A stretch of 26,713 nt of DNA from JAAXKN01 sp050259615 (GTDB lineage Bacteria > Bacteroidota > Ignavibacteria > Ignavibacteriales > SURF-24): contig JBLNAZ010000114.1 in the NCBI GenBank assembly GCA_050259615.1, positions 1 to 26,713 on the forward strand, written 5' to 3'. This document shows positions 22,832 to 26,713 of this stretch, piece by piece. Made by a program: the position numbers and the translations under genes. Each line of letters starts with the position of its first letter. Within the stretch, counting starts at the first letter, position 1. The notes under the pieces are model-generated. The model ran no database searches, was not told the DNA's origin, and saw only the letters and a list, made by a program, of their open reading frames with translations.

Positions 22832-22856
22832 AAACCCTGACATGGGAGACGGTGTC
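22832..22856 (+). promoter_or_regulatory. ECF-type promoter of the divergent Spy-like gene
   Basis: AAACC (22832-22836, within TTTAAACC), 17 bases, then GTCCAA (GTC at 22854-22856) inside ACGGTGTCCAA. The same -35 octamer, the same spacing and ten of eleven -10 region bases occur in the promoter of the sigma operon facing the other way. The leader to 22949 is about 85 bases. Confidence 0.7.
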
Positions 22857-22948
22857 CAACGAGTGTAAATATTCAATAATGATATTTATCTGGATCCAGC
22901 CTGATAAACATTAAAATGACACCTTAAAATAACAAAGGAGAATTAAAA

Positions 22949-23485
22949 ATGAAAAGGCAGATAAAAAATATAATTGCCGTAGCATTAGTTGCAATTTTAC
23001 CCCTGGGGAGCCTGATCGCCCAGAAGACGCCGGAGGAAAAGGGTCAGGGCAAATTCCCGGGCCGCCAGAAAATGCTTCAGGAACTTAACCTTTCACAGGA
23101 TCAGAAGGATCAGATTCAAAAGCTGAGAAGTGACCATCAGAAACAGATGGTTGACTATAAATCTGATATCGCAAAAACCCGTATTGATATTAAGAACCTT
23201 TTTGTGAATAAAAATCCGGATGAAGGCAAGATACTTGACCTTACAAAGAAAGTAAGCGATATACAGGCAGATATGAAAGCCTCTGCTATAAAAAACTGGT
23301 TCCAGATTTATAACCTTCTTAACGACCAGCAGAAAGAAACTTTCCGCAAAATGGCTCCGATGCTCCACGAAAGAATGGGAATGGGAGAAGGCTTCCAGGG
23401 CAGGCGCCAGGGAAAAGGCATGATGCGCGGCAAAGGCATGATGCAGGACCAGGGCGGCAAGATGCCGCAAAAGAATAACGGGTAA
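22949..23485 (+). CDS. Spy/LTxxQ-family periplasmic protein with Met-rich tail
   Basis: The 178-residue precursor has a signal peptide (MKRQIKNIIAVALVAILPLG, cleavage near LIAQK). Two LTxxQ-type elements of the Spy/CpxP family are visible: LNLSQDQKDQIQKL and LLNDQQKETFRKM, separated by charged helices. The last 45 residues are low-complexity, rich in Met, Gly, Lys and Arg, with the unit GKGMM twice plus further Met residues, reminiscent of copper-handling Met-rich tails. Spy-like proteins act as ATP-independent chaperones or metal-stress factors in the periplasm. AAAGGAG lies upstream of the start. It is divergent to the ECF sigma operon and carries a copy of its promoter, so it is probably that sigma factor's target. 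Confidence 0.88.
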   Translation: MKRQIKNIIAVALVAILPLGSLIAQKTPEEKGQGKFPGRQKMLQELNLSQDQKDQIQKLRSDHQKQMVDYKSDIAKTRIDIKNLFVNKNPDEGKILDLTKKVSDIQADMKASAIKNWFQIYNLLNDQQKETFRKMAPMLHERMGMGEGFQGRRQGKGMMRGKGMMQDQGGKMPQKNNG

Positions 23486-23505
23486 TTTGTTCAGCTTAAG
23501 GATAT

Positions 23506-23540
23506 AAAAAAAACCGGCTTATATGAGCCGGTTTTTTTTT
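23506..23540. terminator. Bidirectional terminator between the Spy-like gene and prfC
   Basis: AACCGGCT (23512-23519) pairs with AGCCGGTT (23526-23533) around a 6-base loop, flanked by an A-run on the left and nine T on the right. It ends the plus-strand Spy-like gene and the minus-strand prfC. Confidence 0.92.
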
Positions 23541-23568
23541 ACCCAAATGTGCTGTTTTCACCGAAATA

Positions 23569-25158
23569 TTAGTTCACCTTAAACTCTGAATTAAAGTGGA
23601 ATTTGATTCCGGGATTATTTTCAATTGCTTTATTTAAGAGCCATTCGGATTCAGCAAAATAAACCAGATTGCCGTCTTTGTCCTGAGCTATATTGTCCGG
23701 TTTATACCGTATAAAATCATCTAACTTATTTTCATCATCTGAAGTAATCCAGCATGCCTTATAGAAATTCAGCGGTCTGAAACGGCTTGAAGCACCATAC
23801 TCATGAAGCAGGCGGTACTGAATAACGTCAAACTGGAGCTCTCCCACGGTTCCTACAATTTTTCTGTTTCCGAGCTGCTGAATAAACAGCTGAGCTACTC
23901 CTTCGTCAGTAAGCTGCTGAACTCCCTTCTCCAGCTGTTTGGTTTTCATCGGGTCGGTATTAATGAGTTCTTTAAAGATCTCGGGAGAAAAGCTTGGAAT
24001 TCCCTTAAAGATAAGTTTTTCACCTTCGGTTAAGGTATCCCCTATCTTGAAGTTGCCGGTATCATAAAGGCCCACAACGTCGCCCGGATAAGCCTCTTCA
24101 ACAAGGCTTTTCTCCTGTGCCATGAAAGTTGCAGGACTTGAGAATCTTAAACTTTTATCGAGTCTTACATGATGGAAGAATTTATTTCTTTCAAACTTAC
24201 CCGAACAGATTCTGAGGAATGCAATTCTGTCGCGGTGCTTTGGATCCAGGTTTGCGTGTATCTTAAAAACAAATCCGCTGAACTGTTCCTCATGCGGATG
24301 TATCATACGCCTGTCGGTTTCACGCCCGCGCGGCGTGGGAGTAACCTCAATGCAAGTATCCAGGAGCTCTTTTACGCCGAAGTTATTTATGGCGCTGCCA
24401 AAGAATACAGGGGCAAGTTCGCCGTCTAAATATTTCTGGCGGTCGAAAGTATCGTAAACACCTTCAATTAAGGCCACGTCTTCCTTAAGCTGTGCCAGCG
24501 GATCGCTTCCCAGCTTTTCTTTCAGAATATCCTCGTCAAGATCCTGTACAACGAACAGGTCCTCATCAATTGTTGTCTTATTGGGTCTGAATACATTAAA
24601 GCTTTTATCGTAGAGGTTATAGACGCCCTTAAACATAAATCCTTTGCCAACCGGCCAGCTTAGTGGGCGGACTCTGATATCCAGCTTGTCCTCCAGTTCA
24701 TCCAGAAGTTCAAAAGGATCCCGCCCTTCCCGGTCCATTTTATTGATAAATATAATAACCGGAGTCTTTCGCATACGGCAGACTTCCATAAGTTTTTCAG
24801 TCTGAGGCTCAACACCCTTTACGCTGTCCACAACAAGAATAACGCTGTCGACTGCGGTAAGCGTTCTGTAAGTATCCTCGGCAAAGTCCTTGTGGCCCGG
24901 CGTATCGAGCAGGTTAATACGGATGTCGTTATAATCAAATGACATTACTGAAGTGGCAACAGAGATTCCTCTCTGCCTTTCAATTTCCATAAAGTCGCTC
25001 GTTGCGCCTTTTTTAATCTTATTGGATTTAACCGCCCCTGCCGTCTGAATTGCGCCGCCGAAGAGGAGAAATTTTTCAGTAAGTGTGGTTTTCCCCGCAT
25101 CCGGGTGGCTTATAATAGCCAGTGTTCTTCTTTTATTTATTTCCTTCTGATTACTCAT
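23569..25158 (-). CDS. prfC: Peptide chain release factor 3 (RF3)
   Basis: At 529 residues it is normal RF3 length and belongs to the translational GTPase superfamily. The G domain shows G1 SHPDAGKT (17-24), the RGISV switch I segment, G3 DTPGH (85-89) and G4 NKMD (139-142). RF3-specific features follow, including RPLSWPVGKGFMFKGVYNL, EVTPTPRGRETDRR and C-terminal VGELQFDVIQYRL. RF3 drives RF1/RF2 off the ribosome after peptide release and acts in the cytoplasm. The gene is transcribed alone, with AGGA close to the ATG. I could not settle its promoter within the 295 bases upstream. Confidence 0.96.
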   Translation of the reverse strand: MSNQKEINKRRTLAIISHPDAGKTTLTEKFLLFGGAIQTAGAVKSNKIKKGATSDFMEIERQRGISVATSVMSFDYNDIRINLLDTPGHKDFAEDTYRTLTAVDSVILVVDSVKGVEPQTEKLMEVCRMRKTPVIIFINKMDREGRDPFELLDELEDKLDIRVRPLSWPVGKGFMFKGVYNLYDKSFNVFRPNKTTIDEDLFVVQDLDEDILKEKLGSDPLAQLKEDVALIEGVYDTFDRQKYLDGELAPVFFGSAINNFGVKELLDTCIEVTPTPRGRETDRRMIHPHEEQFSGFVFKIHANLDPKHRDRIAFLRICSGKFERNKFFHHVRLDKSLRFSSPATFMAQEKSLVEEAYPGDVVGLYDTGNFKIGDTLTEGEKLIFKGIPSFSPEIFKELINTDPMKTKQLEKGVQQLTDEGVAQLFIQQLGNRKIVGTVGELQFDVIQYRLLHEYGASSRFRPLNFYKACWITSDDENKLDDFIRYKPDNIAQDKDGNLVYFAESEWLLNKAIENNPGIKFHFNSEFKVN

Positions 25159-25453
25159 TTCCTAAGGTGCCTTATTCCTTCATAAATGTAATTTTATAGG
25201 TACAATTGGAATATAACATCATCTGCGAGGTTAAAATTCCTTAAAATAGCGTATAATTTAATAGAAAACAGGACAATGGGCAGAGCCCACCTGGGGTTTG
25301 TCTGTTGCGTGTGCTAATAGAATGTGTGATAAAACTTTTTCATAGATAATAAAAATACAAAAAAGCAGGCTTTTATCCTAACGGGGGAAGGAAAAATGCA
25401 GTGTCTGGAAGGCAGCTGAATAAGAAGATGAAAGTAACGGGGTTCATCCCCTG
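25159..25453. other. 295-base intergenic region, little to report
   Basis: It lies between prfC and the stop of the glycosidase-like gene, both on the minus strand. A weak stem AAAAG/CTTTT followed by TTGTATTTTTATT on the minus strand (around 25343-25375) could end the upstream gene. No reading frame of note is visible. Confidence 0.4.
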
Positions 25454-26713
25454 TTATATCGGTTTAATGGAAAGGATTTTCTGAATGATCTGGTCTCTGA
25501 GCTGGTCCAAATCCCCTGAAGTATCAATAGAATTTACCCAGTCTTCCAGGGCCGTGACATTTCTGCCTTTGGACTTCAGGCTGTCAATTCTGTTAAGCAG
25601 AGTGGAAAGGTAGCGCATGTCTGTAACACCCTGGCGGAATCCTTCCCACTGGACTGTGGAAATCAGGCCGTCGCTTGTTGGATATGTAAATGTCTCCTCG
25701 CGGTACCTTGGGTAATCAAAGTCATTCCACATGGCGTTATAATTTTTCTGATAAGCATAATCCATGCAGCCGTCGTATCCCGCCTTCCAGAGGGCTATTC
25801 CGAAATTCCGCCTGTAGATTTCAGGATTTTCCTGCCCCACCTGTGGATTTGAATACGAAAAGATTTCGTTGCCTTTGGAATGGTACAGGTGCGCCTGCTC
25901 CGGGTTCAGCGCGCCCTGAATTACAGCTGCGTCAAGGAGGTCCCCCATTACGTGGAAAGTCTCGTCGTAACCTGCTACAAATATCTTCACTCCAAGCTCA
26001 TGTGCAAGCTCCCAGCCCGGCCTCTGGTCCAGGAGAGCTTTTCCGCGGGCTTCGTCCTCGCCGTAAATGTAGAGCTGCTTATAGCCATATTTTCCTATGA
26101 TGGACTTAAATTCAAGGATCCTTTTCTTAAGCAGGTTCAGCTGTTCCCTGCTCTGCGGGGTGCCCTTAAACCAGTCGAGAAGCGTGCTGTAAAACCTGTC
26201 CTTTGGAAGCCCCACCTGATCTCTTATCCTGATATTTTCTTCCAGGTGTTTTATATCCTGGTAGTTATTTGGATAGAGCACGCCGTGATCCTTCAGGTCC
26301 TTCAGCTCCGTGTAAAGCTGTTCAGGTGTTTTGTCCATGCAGTTAAATGCTCTTAGCTTCCAGTCCCTTAAGGCGCCGTGATAGTAAAGGGAGTAATGAA
26401 TACGCGACTCATCCAGCTTAAAAGGAAGTACTTCTATTTCCACCGGGAATTCAATAGCCTTCCCCTTTTGATATGATATCTTAAAGAGCGAAGTATATTT
26501 GCCGGGCTTTGCATCCTGAGGTATATGCATAGTAAGCCACATCTGCCTGTTTGTACTGCCGTCAAGGTTAAACGGCCTTAGAGTCTTACTATCCTCAATT
26601 ACCACGTTATCCGGAAACTTTATGTCCGGGGTACTGATGTCTATATATTTTCTTTTTCCTGATGCATCTTTAATCAGAAGGTAATTTGTCTTATCCTCAT
26701 AATTTACCCTTAC
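25454..26713 (-). CDS. DUF4091/GH123-like glycoside hydrolase, 5' end beyond the window
   Basis: The frame stays open to the right edge (420 codons here); codons upstream of the GTG at 26605 read through as VRVNYEDKTNYLLIKDASG, so that GTG is internal. The part seen has an N-terminal beta-sandwich segment (MWLTMHIPQDAKPGKYTSLF). A TIM-barrel-like region follows with YIYGEDEARG, whose adjacent Asp-Glu resembles the catalytic pair of GH123 N-acetyl-beta-galactosaminidases. The C-terminal DUF4091 signature is QWEGFRQGVTDMRYLSTL. It probably acts on a glycan outside the cytoplasm, but any signal peptide lies off the window. The substrate is not inferable. Confidence 0.82.
   Translation of the reverse strand, partial: VRVNYEDKTNYLLIKDASGKRKYIDISTPDIKFPDNVVIEDSKTLRPFNLDGSTNRQMWLTMHIPQDAKPGKYTSLFKISYQKGKAIEFPVEIEVLPFKLDESRIHYSLYYHGALRDWKLRAFNCMDKTPEQLYTELKDLKDHGVLYPNNYQDIKHLEENIRIRDQVGLPKDRFYSTLLDWFKGTPQSREQLNLLKKRILEFKSIIGKYGYKQLYIYGEDEARGKALLDQRPGWELAHELGVKIFVAGYDETFHVMGDLLDAAVIQGALNPEQAHLYHSKGNEIFSYSNPQVGQENPEIYRRNFGIALWKAGYDGCMDYAYQKNYNAMWNDFDYPRYREETFTYPTSDGLISTVQWEGFRQGVTDMRYLSTLLNRIDSLKSKGRNVTALEDWVNSIDTSGDLDQLRDQIIQKILSIKPI

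Noticed and set aside
22917..22924. Third GGTGTC on the minus strand upstream of the Spy-like gene
   Set aside because: No AAACC stands 17 bases upstream, so it does not fit the ECF promoter rule seen in the other two sites.
25880..26356. 158-codon plus-strand open frame
   Set aside because: Antisense shadow of the GH123-like gene, which is well supported by family motifs.
1..26713. CRISPR arrays, insertion sequences, phage or integrase genes
   Set aside because: No regularly spaced repeats, transposase or integrase motifs, or target-site duplications were seen on either strand.

Overview
The window is 26.7 kb of bacterial chromosome, about 44% GC by eye, densely coded and without insertion sequences, phage genes, CRISPR arrays or rRNA. 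Several traits point to the Bacteroidota side of the tree, most likely an Ignavibacteria-type lineage: a fused FeoA-FeoB iron transporter, small outer-membrane barrel proteins, an Ig-like lipoprotein beginning C-x5-GGGPVDRTPPEV, a soluble PAS histidine kinase, and a TldD carrying a twin-arginine leader. This placement is inferred from gene character and cannot be proved from the window.

Layout, left to right. Bases 1-1838 (-) are the N-terminal two thirds or more of feoAB, cut by the window edge. A secreted barrel-like protein (-) and an orphan receiver-PAS-PAS histidine kinase (+) follow. The translation factor ettA (-) has a promoter that matches the sigma-70 consensus exactly, and stands divergent to an alaX-EamA pair (+) and a YihY-type membrane protein (+). 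A multi-spanning membrane protein with a hydrophilic insert (-) and the tldD-tldE protease pair (-) come next. A five-gene minus-strand operon then runs from 19.05 kb to 14.07 kb: proline dehydrogenase, tsaD, a free-standing AroQ chorismate mutase, mltG and an Ig-like lipoprotein. Two small outer-membrane barrel genes (+) follow.

The most interesting block is 20.9-23.5 kb. An ECF sigma factor, a one-span anti-sigma factor and a periplasmic helical Spy/CnrX-like protein form a minus-strand operon. They stand divergent to a second Spy-like protein with a Met-rich tail. I find a matched pair of ECF-type promoters (AAACC-N17-GTCYAA, both carrying ACGGTGTCYAA) facing away from each other, one in front of the sigma operon and one in front of the divergent Spy gene. 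This reads as a self-contained, autoregulated envelope or metal stress circuit, arranged much like CnrYXH but with the effector gene attached. A tRNA-Leu(GAG) gene sits next to it.

The window closes with prfC (RF3, -) and the C-terminal part of a DUF4091/GH123-like glycosidase (-), open at the right edge. Hairpins with T-tracts end most transcription units, and three of the five are built to stop transcription from both sides of convergent gene pairs. Housekeeping promoters, where readable, follow an ordinary TTGnnn-N17-TAnnnT layout.
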